Source of the DNA: a virus
IMG/VR virus record: IMGVR_UViG_3300035670_000285
Span: 1 to 53,088 of that record
Strand: one strand, 5' to 3'
Length of the DNA: 53,088 nucleotides
Shown here in pieces: positions 14,701-25,200 of this stretch. The position numbers and the translations under genes are program-made. The first letter of the stretch is position 1. Each line of letters opens with the position of its first letter. The notes under the pieces are model-generated. The model ran no database searches, had not been told where the DNA came from, and saw nothing but the letters and a program-made list of their open reading frames with translations.

Positions 14701-16288
14701 AGTACAAACTAATGGAAATAAACTTATCTATGAAAGTGGATATGCTTACTTCCCTGTTTATTATGCTTATGGAGATGAATCTACTCCTGCAGAATGGACT
14801 CCAAATGCGGCCTTTTCTCCTGTTCAACTTGGTTCTCAAAATATATTAAATAGATATTTTACAATATATGCTGATGCAGGAGGTATAATTCCCTCAAGTG
14901 TTACATTTACTTCTTCAAGCTACACAGCAGCGGGCACTGTAAACATGCATGAGGTGTGGAATTTATTTAATTCTACCAACATTAATAATAATGATGGTCT
15001 TTATTTCTTCCCAGGTGCAGGACCAGGAAATGGAGTTGATCCTACCGGAACTCCTATTAATATAACATCTTCTTATTATCAAATACCTGCAACTGGTATT
15101 TATGAGTTTAATTATAATTTTAATGTTGCCGCTACAGCTTCTGTAAGTAATCCTGTTAACAGTCTTACAGCTAGTATGGAAGTATGGTTAAGCAGTTCAG
15201 CAGGTGCTACTTTACTTGATCAAAATAAAATTATAGCTCCATTTAATGATATATTTTATAAAGGAGTTTTAGGTCAAGTTCCAAACGGATATACAAATAT
15301 TATAGTACAAGACCAATTTGTAACTATAACAATCCCAACAGGATATAGCATATATGAATATAACCTTGCTACAGATACAACTCCGTTTAATATATTACCT
15401 ATAAATGCAAACACTACTTATAGACTATATAGGGTAACAGGAGTACCATTTTCTGGAGCTAATTCAGAAACCTTTAGAACTAATTTAGGATTTTTCTGGG
15501 CTAATCAGGATAGTGGATTTAGTAATAATAATTATACCTTTATAAAATTATATAACCAATTAACTGCACCAGGAGGTGGAGGATCAACCCAAACATTGTC
15601 GTTTAGAAGATCAGTAATTGTAGATACTTCAGGAGTTGCTAATCCTGGGGATTTGATAGAATTTAGATTCTTTGTTGATTCTAATACAACAGGAATAACA
15701 TCTGCTACAATGAAAGAAGGTGGAATTTTAAAAGTTGTTCCTTCAAACAATACCTTAATAGCTACAGGAACTGAAGTGTGTGTTGATCAAACCCAAAATG
15801 CCTTTTATTTAAATTCAGCTTTATCTCCTTATTATGGTCCTGCTTATCTATTTAATCCATTAGATGCTAATGTTTCTTCTTTCTATACTAATTTATATAG
15901 TACTTATGGGGATATATTATATCCGTTTGATTTGGAAGAAAATGATAAAATAGTAGTACAAATTGAAGGTTCTAATGGATCATCACTTGTGTATACTGTT
16001 GCAAGTTCATCTATAGCAGGAGGAACCGGAAACGTGTACATCTATACTAAAGAAGATATAGACGGTTATTTTGGTAATTTATGTGATAAGTTTTATAAAA
16101 TTTTATTCCTAAAAAGAATACAAGACGAAACTAGTATCATATTAGATTTTCCTAAACCAACAGGCAAAACATCTTACGGATTTACAATACCACAAAATAT
16201 AAGCCCTGCGGTGCTTGATAATATTGATCAAATTACGAAGAATGTAAATCAACAGTTGATAGATGTGGGAATCGATACAACAACATAA
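11696..16288 (+). CDS. Giant tail/baseplate protein, possibly gp7-like, 1530 aa
   Basis: Residues 450-560 contain the stretch W-I-Y-I-D-K-L-T-D-V-W-D and, about 100 residues later, L-P-Y-L-F-K-T-K-G-S-H-G-G-L-Q-G-L-I. The L-P-Y-L-x-K-T-K-G-(T/S) pattern resembles phage tail protein I and large baseplate wedge proteins of Bacteroidota and marine myoviruses. The flanking regions are long beta-rich repeats typical of virion surface proteins. T4 gp7 (1032 aa) is the nearest functional analogue by size and operon position, but sequence similarity is not shown here. No signal peptide or transmembrane segment. Confidence 0.65.
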   Translation: MADNIKIVGQILDTDIVSRYPLQDQQLLVPSIQAETFGASTDYIEYFVFDLGGSVLNSDYNYQSYKLPSNVGYSQSLLPAIEIDPIQDIQNLGYESGEVTVRYNFFRKVASQPFSNQLFIQQISTDRTEIRVNSTVLSPESLLSIVTNFTQKQNEVPYYYYVILNFGDNNQVIAVNALSTVSDTGEASILFKLANPLPANLGLKNTFWIVEEIINPYIFDLNLDKLISSLPQPILKGPNFDIDLQTKEVVPTSYSNYTQLISSLTGSYYQVVLNVINNQNTNINIDYSTLNDFIHYSSAENRLYNFMYKVGEIESYQSEININSPLTASNPSLVGSVTRASSSLNEIISKFDGFEYYLYFNSSSLTSSIVEYTLETGSFFEYNIAPYPKSNSTQPYTLYASSSATVQSWYVTASNVAVAYDIDNKDILIDTIPSYILEDPDNYLPYITFVNMIGQYFDNVWIYIDKLTDVWDNDNNLNKGISQDLVYEWLESFGMKLYNSQGNQTVLDYQVGGYSGSVDFNGDYSPSSSFLNNVPRKDLVLDTYKRLYHNLPYLFKTKGSHGGLQGLITAFGITGSILPIKEYGGTTDYQDLKGYNPNKITLGSNTITGSVLSSIKRLETSPTSSRAIKSQDLHFIDVSFSPETQIDAAVSASIIAVDPTWVIDDYIGDPRDLELNTYPSLSFERDYWFGETFSEPFDYGGFIRLIQFFDNSLFKMIKDFTPARGNTWTGVSIKSPVLERPKVAQYDPRFTQTNEFSTTTDSASLEPIYDPYYYYLAGDKADYYNGAIPGSELDTYLVFEENNRNPFLVNNTVGYVPPGFISGSTEFVLDYNSPRPENFFLNSDFNVLQNNVDVSLTSEYRQKLVPIYSLGNNTSTYVSYSITESVELQDSYLSLYSYNTPRYDGVQLYGRLFNTWSIGDISYGTSPVINYYVKKLGLFTEVVDNVYLPYKSSVRLKYLVDETGRLTELNKRNRNWVEVQNTFETGDPLNVSLFDSQKYSNQVQTNGNKLIYESGYAYFPVYYAYGDESTPAEWTPNAAFSPVQLGSQNILNRYFTIYADAGGIIPSSVTFTSSSYTAAGTVNMHEVWNLFNSTNINNNDGLYFFPGAGPGNGVDPTGTPINITSSYYQIPATGIYEFNYNFNVAATASVSNPVNSLTASMEVWLSSSAGATLLDQNKIIAPFNDIFYKGVLGQVPNGYTNIIVQDQFVTITIPTGYSIYEYNLATDTTPFNILPINANTTYRLYRVTGVPFSGANSETFRTNLGFFWANQDSGFSNNNYTFIKLYNQLTAPGGGGSTQTLSFRRSVIVDTSGVANPGDLIEFRFFVDSNTTGITSATMKEGGILKVVPSNNTLIATGTEVCVDQTQNAFYLNSALSPYYGPAYLFNPLDANVSSFYTNLYSTYGDILYPFDLEENDKIVVQIEGSNGSSLVYTVASSSIAGGTGNVYIYTKEDIDGYFGNLCDKFYKILFLKRIQDETSIILDFPKPTGKTSYGFTIPQNISPAVLDNIDQITKNVNQQLIDVGIDTTT

Positions 16289-16308
16289 TCTAGATTTATA
16301 AAAGTTAA

Positions 16309-16318
16309 ATATTTATAA
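16309..16318 (+). promoter_or_regulatory. Candidate late promoter motif (ATATTTATAA)
   Basis: Copy 6, 18 bases before ATG 16337. A near-copy (TAGATTTATAA) lies just upstream at 16291-16301. It heads the fibre module. Confidence 0.5.
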
Positions 16319-16336
16319 CAAAATATATTGTAAAAA

Positions 16337-16999
16337 ATGGCTATTTTAAATAATAATACTGTAACAATTGATGCAGTTTTAACAGCTAAAGGTAGAGAGT
16401 TAATGGCTCGTAATGATGGTTCATTCCAAATTACCCAATTCTCTTTAGCAGATGACGAAGTTGATTACACTCTATACAACCCTCAACATCCTTCAGGTTC
16501 TGCATTTTATGGACAAGCTATTGAAGCAATGCCTGTAATTGAAGCATTTCCTGATGATACACAGATTATGATTTACAAATTGGTAACATTACCAAGAGGA
16601 ACTGCTAAATTACCTGTAATTAACATTGGTTACAACAGTATTAATTTAAAACAAGGCGCAACTTTAACAATTACTCCTCAAACATTAAACTATCTTGGCG
16701 CTACAAGTACATTTGAAGCTAATGGATACGCTATAACAGTGGGTGATGTTAGATACCTATCTACATTCTCTTCTACAGGAGTTGCTGGAGCTGAGGTTAC
16801 TCCAACTGGTGTTACTCAAACACTTGGTTCACAGGTGAGTCAAACATTGATTGGTACTTCATTTACATTAACTGGCACTACAATTAATACATTATTTGGT
16901 TCTAATTCAAATCAAATTACAACTACAATAACAGTATTAGGTAGAGATAGCGGTGCTAGAATTACTGTTCCATTAGTAATAACAAAAACAAATTCTTAA
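16337..16999 (+). CDS. Virion structural protein (FxLADDEVDY family), 220 aa
   Basis: The start resembles a structural family common in marine T4-like phages: V-T-I-D-A-V-L-T-A-K-G-R-E-L-M-A, then I-T-Q-F-S-L-A-D-D-E-V-D-Y, L-Y-N-P-Q-H-P-S-G-S-A, and F-P-D-D-T-Q-I-M-I-Y-K-L. The last 70 residues are a Thr/Ser/Val-rich beta domain (Ig-like in appearance). First gene of the fibre module, behind a late-type motif. It likely links baseplate to fibres; this is from memory of similar gene orders, not proven. Confidence 0.65.
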   Translation: MAILNNNTVTIDAVLTAKGRELMARNDGSFQITQFSLADDEVDYTLYNPQHPSGSAFYGQAIEAMPVIEAFPDDTQIMIYKLVTLPRGTAKLPVINIGYNSINLKQGATLTITPQTLNYLGATSTFEANGYAITVGDVRYLSTFSSTGVAGAEVTPTGVTQTLGSQVSQTLIGTSFTLTGTTINTLFGSNSNQITTTITVLGRDSGARITVPLVITKTNS

Positions 17000-17009
17000 T
17001 ACATAACAT

Positions 17010-18035
17010 ATGTCATTTGTAAGATATACTCCAGAAGATTCAGTAGTAAGTGTTGAAACGGTAGTACGCCCAATGTGGAGTGGTAATACCAATGTATTAA
17101 CTGCTTTTTATACCTCTACTGTAATTACAAGTTCTTTTTACCTTAATGTGTATGCTGAAGCTCCTGGAAGTTCACTTTCTACTTCAGCATCAGTACAATT
17201 TGCTGTACAGTATGGTAACAAATATGGTAGTGGTTCTGCATATATAAATACTGCTGTAACTGCTCAATTGCCAGATAGTTCATCTATTACTCCAACCAGA
17301 GTTGTATACGGACAATATAGAACATTATTGTTAGGAACCGAAAGTGGAAGTTTTGAATTTGGTAGTGATAATCCAAATGGTATTTATGTTATTAACGTAG
17401 CTAGAAACCGATATAAAGAACATATTCAACCTGGTTCTTTAACTTTAAATTTATCTAACGGAGGAAATATAATTTCACTAACAGATAATAGTCAAGTAAA
17501 CTCAACTACTAATTACACTACTAATGGGTTATTATATTACACATTAATTAGTGGAAGTGGAGGAACACAATCTCCAAACGTAGCAGCTAATGCTTCTATC
17601 TATGGTTACCTATTCCCAGACAATGATATTATTGTATTAAACCCAAATGCTTTATCTAAGTCAGCTGCTGATGGAGGAATAGGATTTAATCCTACAATAC
17701 AAGCTCCTGGAGCTGATAATGATGTTGATGGTGCTTTTTATAATACTATTTCTGCAGGTGCTTATTTTGCTTTGCAATCTGCTGAAAATGTAGCTGCCCA
17801 TTACTTCTTTACAAGAGTAAAAAATCAGGACTTTAACTATACAACAAATCCATCTATTATAGATAATAATGGTAATTTGATTTATTCTACTTTAATTAAT
17901 AATCCTCAAACGTTTATAACAACAGTAGGTCTTTATAATGACCAAAACGAGTTATTAGCGGTTGCTAAATTAAGTAGACCATTAGTAAAAGACTTTACTA
18001 AAGAGGCTTTAATTAAAGTAAAATTAGACTACTAA
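17010..18035 (+). CDS. Virion structural protein with GLYN C-terminal motif, 341 aa
   Basis: Beta-rich protein with many Ser, Thr, Asn and Gly. It has a conserved-looking core (G-I-Y-V-I-N-V-A-R-N-R-Y-K-E) and a C-terminal module T-T-V-G-L-Y-N-D-Q-N-E-L-L-A-V-A-K-L. The same module, slightly changed, closes the protein at 28454. It belongs to the fibre cassette by position. Probably a fibre or collar subunit; no enzymatic motif. Confidence 0.6.
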   Translation: MSFVRYTPEDSVVSVETVVRPMWSGNTNVLTAFYTSTVITSSFYLNVYAEAPGSSLSTSASVQFAVQYGNKYGSGSAYINTAVTAQLPDSSSITPTRVVYGQYRTLLLGTESGSFEFGSDNPNGIYVINVARNRYKEHIQPGSLTLNLSNGGNIISLTDNSQVNSTTNYTTNGLLYYTLISGSGGTQSPNVAANASIYGYLFPDNDIIVLNPNALSKSAADGGIGFNPTIQAPGADNDVDGAFYNTISAGAYFALQSAENVAAHYFFTRVKNQDFNYTTNPSIIDNNGNLIYSTLINNPQTFITTVGLYNDQNELLAVAKLSRPLVKDFTKEALIKVKLDY

Positions 18036-18056
18036 TTTATATAATAATGTTACTAC

Positions 18057-19052
18057 ATGGGATCATTCAAAAAGTTAAAATCTTCAGACGTTATAACAGT
18101 ACCCGTTATAGCTAATAAACAATGGAATTTTAACTATTCTCCTTTACCTCTAAATGATCCTTATGTTGGCTTCTATAATGGTACTAACTTACCAGGTACT
18201 TTTAATCCTGGAGGAGAGCCTATAACTAATGGGCAATACGATAGATTAATGTATGATTTTGTAAATCAACTATTCTATCACCAATATTCAGGCAGTTTAT
18301 CAACTGCTTCTCTTGCTTCTTCGATATACTATGAATCAGCTAGTGGATTAAGACCAACTAGATCATATTTTAATTTTAATGATGATCCTGGTTTTATAAA
18401 TAATTTTCCAACAGGAATTAATGATTCTGTAAAGATATTAGCTATATCTCCTAGTGTGTTTGGAGAACAGGTTTTACCCTATACTTTCCAATTAAGCTCT
18501 TCTACTTTTATTATAGCCGACGATGGTAAAGGAAATCTGTATAGTGGTCAAACCCATGTTGGTAATATATTCTATCCTGAAGGGATTGCTGTAATTACTA
18601 ATGCTTCTTTTCAAGGTGAATTTCCTTTACCTCCTGTTGCTAATGACGATATTATTACTATTGTAAGAAGTGATTATGGAAACCCAGTACAAATTGTTTT
18701 ATCACCATTAACTAATGATGATCTAAGAGGAAATACTCTTATAAATCAATCTATTCAATTATTTGGGGGGCAAGTCAGTTATTTTGCAACAGGCTCTAAC
18801 AATACAGTAACAATGTCTTTCAGTGGTCTTGGAGTTGGAGTATATCAAACCTTTTACACATTCCAAGTAACAGGTTCTTATGGATCTCCATTAACAAGCA
18901 ATACAGGAAGCATAATTATTACCGTACAGGATCCAGATTGTAATTTTGAATTAAGCATGGTGGAGTATGAAGAAATAATATTAGCTACAGCTAATGTAAA
19001 TGGAGATGAGATTTGTGTTGTATTTGAAACATTTATAGGTCCTTTAGGATGA
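18057..19052 (+). CDS. Structural protein with Ig/cadherin-like domain, 331 aa
   Basis: The N-terminal half is unknown. Residues 190-295 match the look of bacterial Ig/cadherin-like adhesin repeats: P-P-V-A-N-D-D-I-I-T-I-V, then S-P-L-T-N-D-D-L-R, ending I-I-I-T-V-Q-D-P-D-C. A short acidic tail contains one further Cys. Such domains in tail fibres bind cell surface or give stiffness. It is followed 27 bases later by a 64-residue gene and the giant repeat protein. Confidence 0.6.
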   Translation: MGSFKKLKSSDVITVPVIANKQWNFNYSPLPLNDPYVGFYNGTNLPGTFNPGGEPITNGQYDRLMYDFVNQLFYHQYSGSLSTASLASSIYYESASGLRPTRSYFNFNDDPGFINNFPTGINDSVKILAISPSVFGEQVLPYTFQLSSSTFIIADDGKGNLYSGQTHVGNIFYPEGIAVITNASFQGEFPLPPVANDDIITIVRSDYGNPVQIVLSPLTNDDLRGNTLINQSIQLFGGQVSYFATGSNNTVTMSFSGLGVGVYQTFYTFQVTGSYGSPLTSNTGSIIITVQDPDCNFELSMVEYEEIILATANVNGDEICVVFETFIGPLG

Positions 19053-19079
19053 TAAAACAATTAAAAAATATGAGTAAAG

Positions 19080-19274
19080 ATGGCATACGCTAGTGCTTCA
19101 TTTGATGTTACTGCTTCTGTGTTGTATTTTGATACAGCAACTTATAATTATCAATTTATAGATATCATAGTACCTGCTAATAATGTTAGTGGATGCGCAA
19201 CCTTTGTTACAGAATCAGGATTAACATACGAGGCTTATGTTTATAATGTAGACCCTTATTTTGATCCAAGTTAA
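19080..19274 (+). CDS. Small protein preceding the giant repeat fibre, 64 aa
   Basis: One small beta-type domain (F-D-V-T-A-S-V-L-Y-F-D-T, then Y-E-A-Y-V-Y-N-V-D) with a single Cys. The N-terminal 70 residues of the protein at 26732, which also precede a Thr/Pro repeat, look similar in layout (…V-V-V-Y-N-E-S-Y…). It may therefore be a split version of the head domain of the repeat fibre, encoded as a separate gene here and fused there. Ends 12 bases before the next ATG. Confidence 0.55.
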   Translation: MAYASASFDVTASVLYFDTATYNYQFIDIIVPANNVSGCATFVTESGLTYEAYVYNVDPYFDPS

Positions 19275-19286
19275 CAATATAAGAAT

Positions 19287-22200
19287 ATGGGTACTATTAT
19301 TATATTCAGTCCAATTCCTACTAGAACCGTAACTCCTACGGTAAGTAGAACGGCTACTCCTTCTGTAACTCCTACAGTAAGTGTAACTCCAACTCTAACA
19401 AAAACTCCTACTCCTACTGTTACCCCAACAGCTACAATAACACCTAGCGTTACCAACACACCAAGTGCTACTATCACTCCATCACCAACAGGAACTCCAG
19501 GAATTAGTTCCACAGCAAGTCCTAGTCCTAGTGTTAGTTTAACAGTAACACCTACTGTAACTCGAACAGCAACAGTAACTCCTTCTATAACACCAACAGC
19601 AACAATAACTCCTACAGTAACACGTACTCCATCTGTTACTAATACACCTACAATTACTCCTACATCTACAATTACTCCTAGTGTAACTGTAACGCCAACT
19701 TTAACAAGTACTCCAACTGTAACTCCTTCTAATACTGTAACACCTTCTGTGACTGTTACCCCAAGTGTAACTGTTACTCTAACTGTAACTCCTAGTGTTA
19801 CTATTACACCTAGTGCTACTGTAACCCCAAGTGTAACTGTAACTGCTACAATAACTCCATCGGTTACTGTTACGCCAACAGTTACTATAACACCTTCTGT
19901 AACGGTTACACCAACACTTACCCCAACTACTACTATAACACCAAGCGCAACAATTACTCCTAGTGTTACTGTTACACCTAGTGCTACTGTTACACCTACA
20001 GTTACTCCAACTACTACTATAACACCAAGTGTTACTGTAACTCCATCGGTGACTGTAACATCTACTGTTACTCCTAGTGTGACTATTACTCCAACTGTTA
20101 CTATTACACCTAGTATTACTGCTACTCCAAGTTTAACCCCTTCAACAACTGTAACACCTAGTGCTACTATTACTCCTACAATTACTTCTTCTCCAAGTAT
20201 TACACCAACTAATACTGTTACTCCGAGTACTACTGTTACACCAACTATTACTCCGACAGTTACAATAACTCCAAGTGCTACTGTTACACCTTCTGTAACT
20301 GTAACTGCTACAATAACACCAAGTATTACACCAACAGTAACTGTTACTCCAAGTGCTACTATAACTCCTACTGTAACAATTACACCTTCACTTACTCCAA
20401 GTAGTACTGTTACCCCATCAGCCACAATTACTCCTACAGTAACTGTTACTCCTAGCGTAACTGTTACCCCAACAATAACACCTTCTATAACGGCTACTCC
20501 AAGTATTACCCCTTCTGTTACTATTACTCCTACAGTAACTATAACCCCAAGTATTACTAGAACAACTTCTGTTACTCCTACTCCTACTATTACTCCAAGT
20601 ACTAGTATTAGTCCAAGTATAACACCTACTTCTACTCCAACATTAACTCCTTTCTTATCATTTAGTATAACACCTTCTATTACTCCAAGTATTAGTATTA
20701 GCCCTTCAATTACACCATCTGTAACAGCAACACCAACAGTAACACCTTCTGAGACTGTTACCCCATCAGTAACTGTAACTCCTAGTGTTACAGTAACTCC
20801 TACTGAAACTCCTACTCCAAGTATTACAGCAACGCCAACAGTAACTCCTTCATCTACTATTACCCCATCAGTAACTGTTACTCCAAGTGTCACTATTACA
20901 CCTAGTATAACAGCAACGCCATCAGAAACACCTACACCAACTGTAACAGCTACTGCTACTGTAACACCAAGTGTTACTGTTACTCCTAGTGCTACTGTAA
21001 CACCAAGTGTTACTGTCACAGCAACTGTTACCCCTAGTGTTACTATTACTCCTACAGTAACAATTACTCCGAGTATCACAGCTACAGCTACTATAACTCC
21101 TAGTGTTACAATCACTCCTTCAGCTACTGTTACTCCTACAATTACACCAACAACAAGTATAACACCAACAGTTACTATAACACCAAGTGTTACTATTACA
21201 CCTTCACTTACTCCTACTAGTACTGTTACACCTTCTGTTACTATTACTCCTTCTATTACGGCTACTGCTAGTATAACGCCTAGTGTAACAATTACTCCGA
21301 GTGCTACTGTAACTCCAACAGTTACTCCTTCAGCAACTGTTACACCTTCTGTTACTATTACTCCAACGTCTACTGTAACTCCTTCAGTTACTATAACACC
21401 ATCTATAACTCCTACTAGTACCGTTACCCCAAGTGTTACTGTAACTCCTACAGTTACTATTACTCCTAGTATTACACCAACACGTACTATCACTCCTAGT
21501 GTTACTATTACTCCTTCAATCACACCAACAAGGACAGTTACACCAAGTGCCACAATAACACCTAGTGTTACTATTACACCAAGCATAACTCCTACTAATA
21601 CACTTACTCCATCAGCTACAGTAACACCAAGTGCTACTGTTACTCCTACAATCACACCTAGCAATACAGTCACTCCATCAGCTACAATAACACCAACTGT
21701 AACAATAACTCCTTCAATTACAGCAACAGCTACAATTACCCCATCTGTAACTGTAACTCCTAGTGTAACTATAACTCCTTCTGTGACTGTTACTCCAAGT
21801 GTAACAATTACTCCTTCAATTACACCAACATCTACAATTACACCTTCTGTAACTGTTACACCAAGCGCAACAATTACTCCTACTATTACACCTACTTCTA
21901 CAGTAACTCCTAGTGTAACTGTTACTCCTACAATTACACCAACTAATACTGTTACTCCGTCTACAACTGTAACACCAACCTTAACTCCTTCAGCTACTGT
22001 TACACCGTCTGTTACTATAACACCTTCAGCTACTGTTACTCCTACAATTACACCTACTAATACTATTACACCTAGTGCTACTGTTACTCCTTCAATTACA
22101 CCAACAAGAACCATTACACCTACTTCTACAGTAACACCTAGTGTAACTGTTACTCCAAGTATAACTGCTTCTCCTAGTATTACTCCTACATCAACTGTAA

Positions 22201-25200
22201 CACCAAGTGTTACTGTTACTCCTTCTGTAACTGTTACTCCAAGTGTAACAATTACTCCTAGTATTACACCAAGTAATACTGTAACTCCAAGTATTACACC
22301 TAGTATAACTCCGACTTCTACTCCAACATTAACTCCTTTCTTATCACTAACTGTTACTCCTACTATAACACCAAGTATTAGTATAACACCAACTATAACA
22401 GCTACTGCTACTGTAACTCCTAGTGTTACTGTAACTTCTACTGTAACACCAAGTATTACACCTAGTATTACTGCTACAGTATCACCAACATTGACCCCTA
22501 CTTCTACTGTAACTCCAAGTATAACAGCTACTATTACTCCATCTGCTACAATTACACCTACAGTAACTGTTACACCTAGTGCTACTGTTACACCAACTAT
22601 TACCCCGACAGTTACAATAACTCCAAGTGCTACAGTTACCCCTACTATTACACCAACTGCTAGTATTACTCCTACACCAACTATAACACCAACAAGAACA
22701 ATTACCCCAACTCAAACTATTACTCCATCAATTACACCTACAAGGACAATTACTCCTAGTGTAACTGTAACGCCTAGTGTAACTATTACTCCTACACTTA
22801 CCCCAACTACTACTATAACACCGAGTGTTACTATCACACCTAGTATTACTCCTACAAGAACAATTACTCCGAGTATTACAGGTACACCTGCCGCTTCTAT
22901 AACTGCAAGTGTAACTGCTACTCCTAGCATAACACCAACTGTTACTATTACTCCATCTGTAACTGTAACTCCTAGTGTAACAATTACCCCAAGTATTACA
23001 CCAAGTAATACTGTAACTCCTTCAGCTACTATTACTCCTACAATAACACCTACAGCGAGTATAACACCAACTGTAACTGTCACACCAACTGTTACTATAA
23101 CACCAAGTATCACAGCAACAGCTACTATTACTCCTAGTGCAACAATTACTCCGAGTATAACAGCTACAATATCTCCAACTCCTGTATCTACAATTACACC
23201 AACAGTTACTGTTACACCAAGTATTAGTCCAACAGTTACTATTACACCTAGTGTAACTGTTACTCCATCTGTGACAATAACTCCTAGTATTACATCAACA
23301 CCTTCAATTACACCAACACGAACTATTACTCCTACACGGACAATTACTCCAAGTATTACTGCTACTCCAAGTATTACACCAACACGAACTATTACCCCTA
23401 CAGTAACCATAACACCTAGCATAACAGCTACTGTATCTCCAACTCCTGTATCTACAATTACACCAACGGTTACAGTAACTGTAACTATTACTCCATCATC
23501 TACAATTACTTCAACAGTAACAGTAACACCAAGTGCTACTATTACTCCTACAATTACACCAACAAGAACTATTACTCCATCTAGTACTATTACACCTAGT
23601 ATTACTGCTACCCCTAGTATTACTCCTACAAGAACAATTACACCAACAGTAACTGTAACTCCATCAATTACTCCTACTAAAACTATAACTCCAAGTATTA
23701 CTGGTACTCCGGCATCTTCTATTACTCCAACAGTAACACCTACTAGCAGTATTACTCCAAGTATTACTCCTACAAGAACAATTACACCAACACGGACTAT
23801 AACACCAACACGGACTATTACTCCATCAATTACACCTACTAAAACTATAACTCCAAGTGTAACACGTACACCTTCAATTACTCCTACAAGAACAATTACA
23901 CCAACAGTTACTCCTACAAGAACAATAACACCTACTAGATCTATTACACCAACAGTAACAAGAACTGCTTCTGTTACTCCAACAAAAACTATAACTCCAA
24001 CAAAAACTGTTACTCCTAGTATAACACCTACACGGACAAGGACACCATCAATTACTCCTACACGAACAATAACACCAACAAAAACTATTACTCCAAGTAT
24101 TACTTCTACAAGAGCAGCTACTCCAAGTGTTACTCCTACTAAGAGTATTACACCAACACGGACTATTACTCCATCAATTACACCTACTAGAAGTATTACT
24201 CCTACAAGGACAATTACTCCTACAAGAACACCAACAAAATCTATTACACCAACAAAAACTATTACTCCTACAAGGACAATTACTCCTACAGTAACACCTA
24301 CTAAGAGTATTACACCTACTAAGAGTATTACTCCTACTAAGAGTATCACACCATCACCATCTAGACCTCCTTCTATTACCCCATCAATTACTTCAACACG
24401 AACAGCTACACCACTCCCATCAATTACTCCAACAACTAGTATTACACCAACAAGAAGTGTTCCACCAACACCATCAGTTACTCCTACAATGACACTCACT
24501 CCTACTAGAACTCCTACTGTAACTCCTACACCATCACCTAGTGTAGCTTGTTGTGGTAATGCTGCTGGCTCTGGATCATATGCTGGAACTGATTTGTATG
24601 TTTATCCAAATACTTATATTTGTTCTACATTTACAAGTAATGCTGTTCTATGGGTTAATGCTGTAGACAGACCAAATAGATTCTCAATCTATGATTCATC
24701 AGGTCAGGTAACAAGTTCAGGATGGGTTGGTTCGGCTAGCTATGCTGGTCCTTGGGGTGCTTCATTGAATGTACCAACACCACTTGCAATTCCATTTACT
24801 TGGAATTCTAGTACAAACAGATATGTTACTGTAGAAGCAGGACCTGGCAGTATCAGTGATGCATATGAATGGATACTATCTTGTGACTACTCAGTAGGAT
24901 TCTTCTCTTATGGTGCTACTTGTGCTGAAGCTTGTGGTGGAACTCCTAATATTCAACTTTACTCAAGTTGTAGTGCAACGTACTTTGGTCCTGGATGTGA
25001 TGTTAGAAGTAGCACAGGTCAAGAACCTACTCCTGGTTATTATGCTTCTGGTGGTTATTGTTACTTTATAAGTGAGTCTGCTTATGAACCTGTAGCAACA
25101 GATTCAACATCTACATTACCTGTTTACTTCCCTACAAGTTCATATACTATAGTAATTTCTAAAACTATATGCCCTTCAGTAACTCCTACACCAACTATAA

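Noticed and set aside
14664-14849. 61-codon plus-strand frame within the 1530-residue tail protein
   Set aside because: Fully nested in another frame of a well-supported gene, low-complexity Leu/Ile composition.
19271-22114. 947-codon open frame on the minus strand, V-G-V-I-V-G-V-T-like repeat
   Set aside because: It is the exact antisense of the Thr/Pro/Ser repeat. ACT/ACA, CCT/CCA and GTT/GTA codons read backward give no stops. No promoter, no non-repeat domain, and all other genes are on the plus strand.
22712-24499. 595-codon minus-strand open frame
   Set aside because: Same cause as above, the antisense of the Arg/Lys-rich half of the repeat.
19320-24545. Regular short repeats suggesting a CRISPR array or satellite
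   Set aside because: Period is 18 bases, in frame, with no unique spacers; it is a coding repeat.
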